Assembly: GCF_014647115.1 (NCBI RefSeq)
Contig: NZ_BMOO01000003.1
Coordinates: forward strand, 372,001-436,000
Direction of reading: 5' to 3'
DNA from: Halarchaeum rubridurum
GTDB lineage: Archaea; Halobacteriota; Halobacteria; Halobacteriales; Halobacteriaceae
DNA: 64,000 nt
Part shown: one piece after another, positions 52,345 through 59,058 of the stretch
Position numbering within the stretch: position 1 is the first letter of the stretch
How the letters are laid out: each line of letters starts with the position of its first letter
Notes under the pieces: generated by a model
Databases searched by the model: none
What the model was told of the DNA's origin: nothing
Seen by the model: only the letters and a program-made list of their open reading frames with translations
Program-made: the position numbers and the translations under genes

Positions 52345-52739
52345 GCGACGCACGAGCGCCCGCCGCCGCGCGGAGCGACGCCCCGACGACGCCGGTCGCG
52401 GTGGAGACGGGCGACGACATCGACGCGTTCGTCGACGCCAACGACGTCGCGCTCGTCGACGTCTACCGGCCGGGCTGTACGCTCTGCGAGGCCATCGAGC
52501 CAATCGTCGGCGCGGTGGCGAAGGCCTCCGGCGTCGCCGTCGCCACGTGCAACCCCCAGCGCGACCTCGCCGTCGTCGAGGAGTACGAGGTCCGCTCGGT
52601 CCCGACCCTCCTCCTGTTCGTCGAGGGCGAGCTCGTCGGCCGCCTCGCCGAGGGCTTTCAGGGGACGGACGCCGTCTTCGCCTTCCTCGCCGAGCACCTC
52701 GACGGACACCGCGACGTCCTCCCCGACGAGTACCGGTAG
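52341..52739 (+). CDS. Thioredoxin-like protein
   Basis: 132 residues, GTG start overlapping the Lrp stop. Thioredoxin fold at about 25-120: VALVDVYRPGCTLCEAIEPIVG with a CTLC active site in place of CGPC, cis-proline in YEVRSVPTLLLFVEGELVGR. The first 25 residues are a polar Ala-rich extension. Likely a disulfide reductase or a thiol adaptor acting on neighbours. Translationally coupled to the Lrp regulator. Confidence 0.85.
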   Translation: MSDARAPAAARSDAPTTPVAVETGDDIDAFVDANDVALVDVYRPGCTLCEAIEPIVGAVAKASGVAVATCNPQRDLAVVEEYEVRSVPTLLLFVEGELVGRLAEGFQGTDAVFAFLAEHLDGHRDVLPDEYR

Positions 52740-52780
52740 CGACCCGAGTCGTTTTGCGGCCCGCCCCCGTACGTTCCCGT

Positions 52781-53260
52781 ATGGCCGTCTACGAACGCGA
52801 GTCGTGGGTGCGCGCGCCGCTCGATACGGTGTGGGAGTTCCACGCGGGCGTCGAGGGACTCGTCGCGCTCACGCCGTCGTGGGTGAACATGCACGTCGAG
52901 CGCGTCACGGGACCGGACGGCGACCCGGACCCGGCCGTCCTCGAACCCGGTTCGACCGTCGAGCTCTCGGTCCGCCCGTTCGGCGTCGGTCCCCGGCAGC
53001 GCTGGACGTCGGAGATCGTCGAGCGAAAACGCGGCGACGGCGTCGCGTACTTCCGCGACGTGATGACCGAGGGGCCGTTCCCGGAGTGGGAGCACACCCA
53101 CCTCTTCTACGCGGACGGCGAGCGCACGCGCTGTCGTGACCGGGTCCGCTATCGGACGCCGACGGGGCCGCTCGCGCCCGTCGCGGACGAGGCGGCGAAG
53201 GTCGGCCTCGACGTCTTCTTCCGGTATCGCCACCGCCGTCTCCCCACGCACGTCGAGTAG
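52781..53260 (+). CDS. SRPBCC-family (START-like) protein
   Basis: 159 residues. YERESWVRAPLDTVWEFHAGVEGLVALTP is the usual first strand and helix of SRPBCC/polyketide cyclase-like ligand-binding proteins; the C-terminal long helix is LDVFFRYRHRRLPTHVE. TATA-like CGTTTTGC 24-31 nt upstream. Ligand unknown; cell-division-inhibitor-like SRPBCC proteins of this size are common in haloarchaea. Confidence 0.82.
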   Translation: MAVYERESWVRAPLDTVWEFHAGVEGLVALTPSWVNMHVERVTGPDGDPDPAVLEPGSTVELSVRPFGVGPRQRWTSEIVERKRGDGVAYFRDVMTEGPFPEWEHTHLFYADGERTRCRDRVRYRTPTGPLAPVADEAAKVGLDVFFRYRHRRLPTHVE

Positions 53261-53313
53261 GCGGGTCGTGCCCCGCGGGAACGTTTATCCGGTATGCGAA
53301 CACACACCTCGGT

Positions 53314-53877
53314 ATGGCAGACACGGATGTCATCGTCGTCGGCGGCGGTCCCGCCGGCCTCAGCGCCGCGCTGTTCGCGTCGAAGAACGGACTGGACGCC
53401 GTCGCGTTCGACACGGACAAGACGTGGATGCACAAGGCCCACCTGTTCAACTATCTCGGCATCCGCTCGATGGACGGCGACGTCTTCCTCGATCGGGCGC
53501 GCGAGCAGGCGACCGCCGACCACGGTGTCACGCTCCACGAGGAGACCGAGGTCACGGCCATCGAGCAGGACGCCGACGGCTTCGTCGTCACCGCGGACGG
53601 CGAGGACCACACCGCGGCCTACCTCGTGTTGGCGACCGGGGCGAACCGCGACCTCGCCGAGGAGTTGGGATGTGCGTTCACGGACGAGGACGTCGTGGAC
53701 GTCGACGTGACGATGGAGACGAGCGTCGCGGACGCGTACGCCACGGGCGCGATGGTGCGCGCCGAGGAGTGGCAGGCCGTCATCTCGGCGGGCGACGGCG
53801 CCGCCGCCGCGCTCAACATCCTCACGAAGGAGAAGGGCGAACACTACCACGACTTCGACACGCCCGCGGACGTCTGA
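53314..53877 (+). CDS. Small FAD-dependent oxidoreductase (thioredoxin reductase-like half)
   Basis: 187 residues. FAD-binding GGGPAGLSAALFASKNG at residues 9-25, with an ATG motif (VLATGAN) near 108 and the late DAYATGAM FAD loop. It corresponds to the FAD domain of thioredoxin reductase without the NADPH domain and without a CxxC redox pair. Truncated reductases of this type are frequent in haloarchaea and may use another electron donor. GTTTATCC TATA box 24-31 nt upstream. Confidence 0.82.
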   Translation: MADTDVIVVGGGPAGLSAALFASKNGLDAVAFDTDKTWMHKAHLFNYLGIRSMDGDVFLDRAREQATADHGVTLHEETEVTAIEQDADGFVVTADGEDHTAAYLVLATGANRDLAEELGCAFTDEDVVDVDVTMETSVADAYATGAMVRAEEWQAVISAGDGAAAALNILTKEKGEHYHDFDTPADV

Positions 53878-53904
53878 GGCGGCGCGTCGATCGGTCCCCG
53901 CACC

Positions 53905-54264
53905 TCAGCCGAGGAGGAGGCGAAGGTTGTAGACGGTGAAGAAGCTCCCGACGAGCGTCAGCACGACCGGCGGGAAGTAGTAGCTGAATCGGTCCTCCCA
54001 CTGACGCGCCGCGCGGACGCTCACGGCGAGACAGAGACAGATGACCGCGATCTTCCACGCGGCGAGCCCCGCGAACCCGAAGCGTGCGAGGACCGCGGCG
54101 ACGATGGGGTTCCCCTCGACGACGGCGGGTGCGTACCGATGGAGCGTCAGCGTCGTGAGCGTGTCCCCGACGCCGTACGCGGTGGTGGCGAGAATCCAGA
54201 GCCAGTAGAACTCCTCAACGTCGGCGAACTCGCGCGGAAACGGCAGGAGAGAGCCGACGCCCAT
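53905..54264 (-). CDS. DUF5658-like small membrane protein
   Basis: 119 residues with three membrane spans at about 20-42, 63-85 and 95-117. The pattern YGVGDTLTTLTLHRYAPAVVEGNPIVAAVL is the form of DUF5658-type haloarchaeal membrane proteins (polytopic with conserved D-x-x-T and NP). Function unknown; 41 nt from the stop of the regulator gene downstream on the same strand. Confidence 0.65.
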   Translation of the reverse strand: MGVGSLLPFPREFADVEEFYWLWILATTAYGVGDTLTTLTLHRYAPAVVEGNPIVAAVLARFGFAGLAAWKIAVICLCLAVSVRAARQWEDRFSYYFPPVVLTLVGSFFTVYNLRLLLG

Positions 54265-54305
54265 ACGTGGGCGTCACCCCCCTCCCTCAAGAAACTACGC
54301 AGTGC

Positions 54306-54881
54306 TCAGTCACTTCCCTCGATGTCGCGTGGCGGGCCGTCGTGGCCGAGCCGTCGCACGCGGTCGTAGTAGACGTCGGTGGCCGCGGAGAGCGCGAACG
54401 CGGCGACGATGAGTGCCGTCCACGTGCCCATCGGGAACGCGTCGAACGGGACGACCTCCAGCCACGCGACCGTGAGCAGCGCCGCGGCGACGGCGCTGAG
54501 CCCGAGGTAGTACTCGCTGCGCTTGATCTCGTTCTCCGGGACGACGTCGAGGTAGAGTTCGACGTCTTCGAGGTTCCCGGGTTCGACGACGCCGCGGTTC
54601 GCGTCGTACTCGATCACGTCCGCGTCGTCCAGACGCGGCAGGTGGGTCTGACGGAGCGCCGTGTAGACGCGTTTTCGCTGTTTGTGCGTCACCGCCCCCG
54701 GCGCGACGTCGTTCTCCCACGCGGAGAGCTGTTCGGAGAGTTCGCGGAGCTCGACCGGGCGCTCCTCGCGGCGCAGATAGTGGAGCGTGTGCCGCCGCCG
54801 GCTGTTGCTCAGTAGGTCGAAGACTTCCTCGCGCGATACCGTCGATTCGTCCGTAGTCTGTGTTGTCCTCGCTTGTGACAC
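54306..54881 (-). CDS. Membrane-anchored winged-HTH regulator (DUF7344-like)
   Basis: 191 residues, GTG start at 54881. N-terminal winged helix at about 15-100: VFDLLSNSRRRHTLHYLRREERPVELRELSEQLSAWEN and TALRQTHLPRLDDADVIEYD, the haloarchaeal DUF7344 pattern. Two membrane spans at about 125-145 and 150-170 place it at the membrane. A GGAGG Shine-Dalgarno lies 7 nt before the GTG but its 5' part is inside a hairpin (54890-54908). Divergent from the fibre operon starting at 55144, so it is the likely local regulator. Confidence 0.8.
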   Translation of the reverse strand: MSQARTTQTTDESTVSREEVFDLLSNSRRRHTLHYLRREERPVELRELSEQLSAWENDVAPGAVTHKQRKRVYTALRQTHLPRLDDADVIEYDANRGVVEPGNLEDVELYLDVVPENEIKRSEYYLGLSAVAAALLTVAWLEVVPFDAFPMGTWTALIVAAFALSAATDVYYDRVRRLGHDGPPRDIEGSD

Positions 54882-54889
54882 GTCTCGTC

Positions 54890-54908
54890 CTCCCCCCGAC
54901 GGGGGGAG
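54890..54908 (-). promoter_or_regulatory. Hairpin sequestering the Shine-Dalgarno of the regulator gene
   Basis: On the minus strand CTCCCCCC-GTC-GGGGGGAG forms a perfect 8-bp stem whose 3' arm runs into the GGAGG Shine-Dalgarno in front of the GTG at 54881. TATA-like elements at 54936-54944 and 54924-54930 would start transcription just upstream. Confidence 0.6.
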
Positions 54909-54935
54909 AATTGCAGCATCCTAACATAATGGTAT

Positions 54936-54944
54936 CGTATAAAT
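54936..54944 (-). promoter_or_regulatory. TATA-like element of the regulator gene
   Basis: Minus-strand ATTTATACG in the AT-rich centre (54920-54960) of the 262-bp divergent intergenic region; expected start of transcription near 54913. Confidence 0.45.
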
Positions 54945-55080
54945 TGACTGTATAGCTGCCTGAAACTATTTGGACCGGCAACTGGTGGGTCACTCTCGCG
55001 GCGCGTACGGTCGCCATACCGCCGTCGAAACGTCCGCATACCGGTTCGTACGGCCGGCCGGACGAACCGTCGGGCGGCGC

Positions 55081-55088
55081 ATACATAG
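55081..55088 (+). promoter_or_regulatory. Putative TATA box of the fibre operon
   Basis: ATACATAG about 56-63 nt before the ATG at 55144; a start near 55110 would leave a leader of about 34 nt. No Shine-Dalgarno motif is seen before that ATG. Assignment is tentative. Confidence 0.35.
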
Positions 55089-55143
55089 GGGGGTGTAGTC
55101 TCGTGGTGTCGACGTCGGCGGGGCAACTCGTCGGGCACACACC

Positions 55144-55740
55144 ATGGCAGACATCCAACTCACGCGTCGGTCCGTCCTCGTCGCGGTCGTCGCCGTCGGC
55201 CTCGTCGCCGCCGGTGCGGGCGCGGGGACGATGGCGCTCTTCAGCGATCAGGAGCAGAGTGCGAACAACACGATTCAGGCCGGGACGCTCGACCTCTCGA
55301 TGGGCGAGTCAGCCAGCTTCGTCGCCGACGGCGACAACATGAACCTGAAGCCGGGCGCCTCGACCGGCGGGGACGTGACGCTCTCGAACACCGGGAGCCT
55401 CGACGGCACCGTCGCGCTGAACGTCACGTACGCGGAGAGCGACAACGACGAGTCGACGGACAACACGACGGACATGAACGCCACCGAGACCGCGAAGGTA
55501 CTCGACGTCACCGAGCTCACGTACGGTGGCTCGCCGATTATGGAGAACGTCAGCGACACTGACGGCGACGGCACGAAGACGCTCTACGACCTCTCGCAGT
55601 CCGAGGTCGACGTCGGCGCGCTTGACGCGACCGAGGAGAAGGACTTCAACGTCACGCTCACGATGCAGGAGAGCGCGGGCAACGGCTACCAGAACGACGG
55701 CGTCGACGCGACGTTCAACTTCACGGTGACCCAGGCGTAA
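55144..55740 (+). CDS. TasA/camelysin-like exported protein 1 (SipW-type signal)
   Basis: 198 residues. The signal combines a twin-arginine motif (LTRRSVLV, Arg8-Arg9), a hydrophobic core and the SipW-type end GTMA|LFSDQE (expected cut after Ala31). Then NNTIQAGTLDLSM, the hallmark of TasA/CalY proteins, followed by a beta-rich domain with GGDVTLSNTGSLDG and the ending FNFTVTQA. About six N-glycosylation sequons (for example NNT, NVT, NTT, NAT). First of three tandem homologues; its stop overlaps the next start (TAATG). Proposed major or minor fibre subunit assembled outside the cell. Homologues in Bacillus (TasA) and Pyrobaculum (AbpA) form fibres. Confidence 0.82.
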   Translation: MADIQLTRRSVLVAVVAVGLVAAGAGAGTMALFSDQEQSANNTIQAGTLDLSMGESASFVADGDNMNLKPGASTGGDVTLSNTGSLDGTVALNVTYAESDNDESTDNTTDMNATETAKVLDVTELTYGGSPIMENVSDTDGDGTKTLYDLSQSEVDVGALDATEEKDFNVTLTMQESAGNGYQNDGVDATFNFTVTQA

Positions 55741-56957
55741 TGAGCGACGAGAAGATCAACCTCTCGCGGCGGAAGGTCCTCGGCGGCCTCGTCACGCTCG
55801 GCGCGGCCGGCGCGGCCTCGGGCGCGGGGACGTTCGCGCTGTTCAGCGACCAGGAGAGTAGCACGAACAACACGGTGCAGTCCGGGACGCTCGATCTCAC
55901 CGACCCGACGACGACGATGGACGCGTCGGTGACGGCACTCGCGCCGGGCAAGTCAACCAGCGGCTCGGTCACCCTGACGAACGGTGGGTCGCTCACGGCC
56001 GACCACCTCGAAATCGGCGTGGCCTCGATCAGCAACAGCGACGGCGACACGAGTAAGCCGGACGGCTCCGGGTCGTCGGACAAGTCCGCGAGCGACGTCG
56101 TCGACCACCTCTACGTGGACGAGCTCTCGTACGGGACCGGGGGCGTGGCCAATATGGTCCCGACCGTCCAGCTCCCGGGTGCGTACACGTACGATTTCGG
56201 CAGCGGGGCGGACATCGCCTTCGAGACCGTGACCGCCTCGGAGGCACCGGAGTCGGACAGCGCCCCGAGCGGGGACATCCTGCACATCTCCTCCGAGGCG
56301 AACACCGGCAAATACGCACACTCGATGGTCGACGTCTCGGAGCAGGCGCTCACGCTCGACGACCTCAACAACGGGACGTTCTCGTACGACTACTACGCGA
56401 CGACGGAGAACACCGTGAAAGCCCCCGACGAGGTGAAAATCGTCGTCGAGGACACGGACGGGTCCGTCCGCTTCCTCTATCAGCACCGTGGCGACCCGGA
56501 GGACACGACGAGCACGGGATGGACGACTCGCGACGTCTCCTCGGACCTCGCCGAAGGCGACCTCGCCTCGAACGCGAACAACTGGGGCGAAGTCGATATG
56601 GCGACCGGGTCGACGTCGTCGCTCGGCGACAGTCCGCGCCCGGAGTACGGCGACGCGACCGTCCTCCTCGTCGGCGTCGGAGCCGCGAACACGAACGGGA
56701 GCGTCGACGTCCGGCCGGACCTCTACTACGGTGACCTGCAGGTCGGCTCGGAGACGCACGCCCTCCCGAGCACGCCCGCGACGCTCACCGACCTCTCGAA
56801 CACGGTCGTCGACAGCCTCGCGGCACCCGGCGACGGGACGGACTTCGCGTTCACCCTGCGTCTCGACCCCGAGGTCGGTAACGCCTACCAAGGAGAGGGC
56901 ATCGACCTCTCGTTCGCCTTCGGGCTCGCCCAACAGGCCGGCCAGGACGTCCTCTAA
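55740..56957 (+). CDS. TasA/camelysin-like exported protein 2 with large inserted domain
   Basis: 405 residues. Signal LSRRKVLGGLVTLGAAGAAS with twin arginine at 10-11 and GTFA|LFSDQES (cut after Ala33). TasA-like start NNTVQSGTLDL and VTLTNGGSLTADHLEIGV match proteins 1 and 3. Between about residues 140 and 360 lies an extra beta-rich domain (YTYDFGSGADIAFETV through VDVRPDLYYGDLQV), absent from the other two, before the shared terminal strand LSFAFGLAQQAGQDVL. The insert resembles a carbohydrate- or jelly-roll-type module in its strand pattern; no motif proves it. Could be a tip, branch or cross-linking subunit. Confidence 0.8.
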   Translation: MSDEKINLSRRKVLGGLVTLGAAGAASGAGTFALFSDQESSTNNTVQSGTLDLTDPTTTMDASVTALAPGKSTSGSVTLTNGGSLTADHLEIGVASISNSDGDTSKPDGSGSSDKSASDVVDHLYVDELSYGTGGVANMVPTVQLPGAYTYDFGSGADIAFETVTASEAPESDSAPSGDILHISSEANTGKYAHSMVDVSEQALTLDDLNNGTFSYDYYATTENTVKAPDEVKIVVEDTDGSVRFLYQHRGDPEDTTSTGWTTRDVSSDLAEGDLASNANNWGEVDMATGSTSSLGDSPRPEYGDATVLLVGVGAANTNGSVDVRPDLYYGDLQVGSETHALPSTPATLTDLSNTVVDSLAAPGDGTDFAFTLRLDPEVGNAYQGEGIDLSFAFGLAQQAGQDVL

Positions 56958-56961
56958 GGAG
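56956..56961 (+). promoter_or_regulatory. Shine-Dalgarno of TasA-like gene 3
   Basis: AAGGAG overlaps the stop of gene 2 and lies 8 nt before the ATG at 56970; one of few clear Shine-Dalgarno sites in the window. Confidence 0.65.
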
Positions 56962-56969
56962 CACCCCCA

Positions 56970-57692
56970 ATGTCAGACGAACAGTCGTCTCGGGTTCGCC
57001 TCACGCGACGCAAGCTCCTCGCGGGGCTCGGCACTATCGGTGCAGCCGGTGCGGCCAGCGGTGCGGGGACGTTCGCGCTGTTCAGCGACAGCGAGGCGAG
57101 CACGGGGAACGAGATCGACATGGGGACGATGGACCTCGTCGTCCGCGACGGCGACAGCGGCGACGGCTTCGGTGACGGCGTCAGCGGGACGTTCACCGTC
57201 GAGAACGCAAAGCCGGGCGACACGATGAACGGGAGTGTCGAACTGAAGAACGCCGGGAGCATCGCGGCCGACCACGTCGAACTCGGCTTCTCCGTCTCAC
57301 CGACGGAGGGGTCGTACGGCGGTACGGACGGCGGCGACACGCAGGACGGCGCGACCGGGATGGCCGGTCAGTTCGGTGTCGGACAGTTCGATTACCCAAA
57401 GGACGGTAGCGGGCCGTACGATACCCTCGACGTAGACGGACTGGACGCCGGTGCTGATGGCCCCGAGATGGCGACGCTCGCCGACCTCGTCGACGGCACG
57501 AACGCCGACGAGCTCGACGACCTCAACCCGCCGCCGGAGCCGGACGGGACGCGGACGCTCGACATCGGCCTGAAGTGGCTCGACGACGCCGAGCACGACC
57601 TCACCCACCCGAACAACGACTTCCAGGGCGACACGCTCGACGTGACGATCCACTTCGCGCTCGCGCAGGAACCCGACCAAGACGTCCTCTAG
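56970..57692 (+). CDS. TasA/camelysin-like exported protein 3
   Basis: 240 residues. Signal LTRRKLLAGLGTIGAAGAAS, twin arginine at 13-14, end GTFA|LFSDSEAS (cut after Ala36). Then GNEIDMGTMDL, FTVENAKPGDTMNGSVELKNAGSIAADHVELGF and the terminal strand VTIHFALAQEPDQDVL, nearly the same as protein 2. A Gly/Asp-rich loop at about 110-125 may bind Ca2+ or salt. The signal and N-terminal strand are almost identical to protein 2, so the pair arose by tandem duplication. Confidence 0.82.
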   Translation: MSDEQSSRVRLTRRKLLAGLGTIGAAGAASGAGTFALFSDSEASTGNEIDMGTMDLVVRDGDSGDGFGDGVSGTFTVENAKPGDTMNGSVELKNAGSIAADHVELGFSVSPTEGSYGGTDGGDTQDGATGMAGQFGVGQFDYPKDGSGPYDTLDVDGLDAGADGPEMATLADLVDGTNADELDDLNPPPEPDGTRTLDIGLKWLDDAEHDLTHPNNDFQGDTLDVTIHFALAQEPDQDVL

Positions 57693-57713
57693 TACAGTCA
57701 CACGACCACTCGG

Positions 57714-57753
57714 CCCACTCGGAGCACGGCGGTTCGACTCCGCCGGTGGGTCA
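57714..57753 (+). other. tRNA T-arm-like hairpin in the fibre operon
   Basis: GGCGG-TTCGACT-CCGCC (57728-57744) is a perfect T-arm with a canonical TTCRA loop, followed by GGTGGGTC and A like an acceptor 3' strand. CCCAC at 57714-57718 can pair with GTGGG (57746-57750). No anticodon or D-arm is present. It lies in the 106-bp gap between genes 3 and 4 of the operon and could act as a processing site, a partial terminator or a remnant of tRNA-targeted integration. Confidence 0.55.
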
Positions 57754-57788
57754 TCCGCCCATGGACCGACACCGAGTCACACCCGACC

Positions 57789-57794
57789 GGAGGG
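57789..57794 (+). promoter_or_regulatory. Shine-Dalgarno that fixes the GTG start at 57799
   Basis: GGAGGG 5-10 nt before the GTG; an ATG at 57760 is in another frame and closes at the same place, so the GTG is preferred. Confidence 0.6.
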
Positions 57795-57798
57795 ACGC

Positions 57799-59016
57799 GT
57801 GACGGGCACCGACCGCCCCGACCTCGACCGGCGACGCCTCGCGTTGCTCCTCGTGGTCGGGGCGGTCGTCGTCGGCGCGGGAGCGGGGTTCGTCGCGCCA
57901 CTCGGGTCGCCGTCGGTCGGTCCCGACCCGGCCGCGGCGTCGGGTGCGCCGTCGACACCCGCGGCGTCCGGGGCGACGGCGATGGCCGCGGCACCGAACC
58001 CGCGAGCGGCGTCGCTGTCGCTCGACCTCGGGTCGCCGGGGGCGGTAGCGAACGCGAACGGCACAGTCCGGAACGTCTCGGTGCCGCTCTCGGGGGCGGT
58101 CGCGTGGAACGGGTCGGTGGACCGCGCGGTCGTGACGGTCCGGACGTGGACGCCCGCGGGGTGGCGCACGGCGACGAGTCGGACCGCTCGCCCGTCGGGC
58201 ACGTCGCTCGACCTCGGGACGGCGTTCGGTGCGGTCGCGGTGGCGGACGCGAGCGCGTTCGACAACCCGGCGGCCGGGACGACGGTCGAGCGTCGGGGGG
58301 CGGTGTCGGTCGCGGTGCGGCTGTACGCCGACGGCGAGCGCGTCGGGTCGGCGATGCGGACGCGGGCGTACACGCTCCCGGTGACGAACACGGGCGCACC
58401 ACCCGTCCCGGCGACCGCACCGTCCGCGGGGCCGTCGGGTGACGGCGCGGACGGCGCGGACGGGGACGAGCGACCGCGGTTGGTCCTCGTCGGGAACGAC
58501 CCGGACCCGACCGTCTTCGGCGCGAGTGCACCCGTCCCGGGCGCGAGCGACGTCGAGCACGTGACGCTGCGGAACGCGGGGGACGCGCCCGGTCGGCTGC
58601 ACGTGACGGCGTCGAACTGGACGGACGCGGAGAACGGCCTGATAGAGCCGGAGCGCGCGGCGGGCGACGATACGCCACGGGCGGGCGAGCTCCGCGAGCA
58701 CCTGCGCATTCGCGTCGCTATCGTCGGAGGGGAGAACGAGACGACGTACCTCGTCGGGAGTGCATCGGGGTTCACCGACGCGAGCGCGGCCACGCCGTCG
58801 CGGTTGCGCACGACGCGGACGCTCGCGCCCGGGGAGAACGCGACGCTCGTGTTCCAGTGGCGACTCCCGACGACGACCGGAAACGTGGTGCAGAGCGACG
58901 CCGCGCGGGTGCGCTACGAGTACCGACTGGGGGAGCCGTCGGGGACGGACGCGGCGTCGAGCACGAGCGCGGTTTTACTCGCATCGTATACGAGTGGAAC
59001 CGAGGAAAAGAGCTAA
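57799..59016 (+). CDS. Exported beta-rich protein of the fibre locus, membrane-anchored or cleaved N-terminus
   Basis: 405 residues, GTG start. N-terminal DRRRLALLLVVGAVVVGAGAGFVAPLG is a signal or membrane anchor without the SipW LFSD ending. An Ala/Pro/Ser-rich stretch (about 35-70) and a Gly/Asp-rich linker (PSAGPSGDGADGADGDE near 213-229) separate two beta-rich domains. The second contains VEHVTLRNAGDAPGRLHV, echoing the TasA-like proteins, and ends ALVFQWRLPTT-like strands and YEYRLGEPSG. At least three N-glycosylation sequons. Probably an anchor or accessory subunit; family not recognised. Confidence 0.65.
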   Translation: MTGTDRPDLDRRRLALLLVVGAVVVGAGAGFVAPLGSPSVGPDPAAASGAPSTPAASGATAMAAAPNPRAASLSLDLGSPGAVANANGTVRNVSVPLSGAVAWNGSVDRAVVTVRTWTPAGWRTATSRTARPSGTSLDLGTAFGAVAVADASAFDNPAAGTTVERRGAVSVAVRLYADGERVGSAMRTRAYTLPVTNTGAPPVPATAPSAGPSGDGADGADGDERPRLVLVGNDPDPTVFGASAPVPGASDVEHVTLRNAGDAPGRLHVTASNWTDAENGLIEPERAAGDDTPRAGELREHLRIRVAIVGGENETTYLVGSASGFTDASAATPSRLRTTRTLAPGENATLVFQWRLPTTTGNVVQSDAARVRYEYRLGEPSGTDAASSTSAVLLASYTSGTEEKS

Positions 59017-59058
59017 TACCAGTAATGTCCGCACACTCACACATGGGGGAGGGGGACG

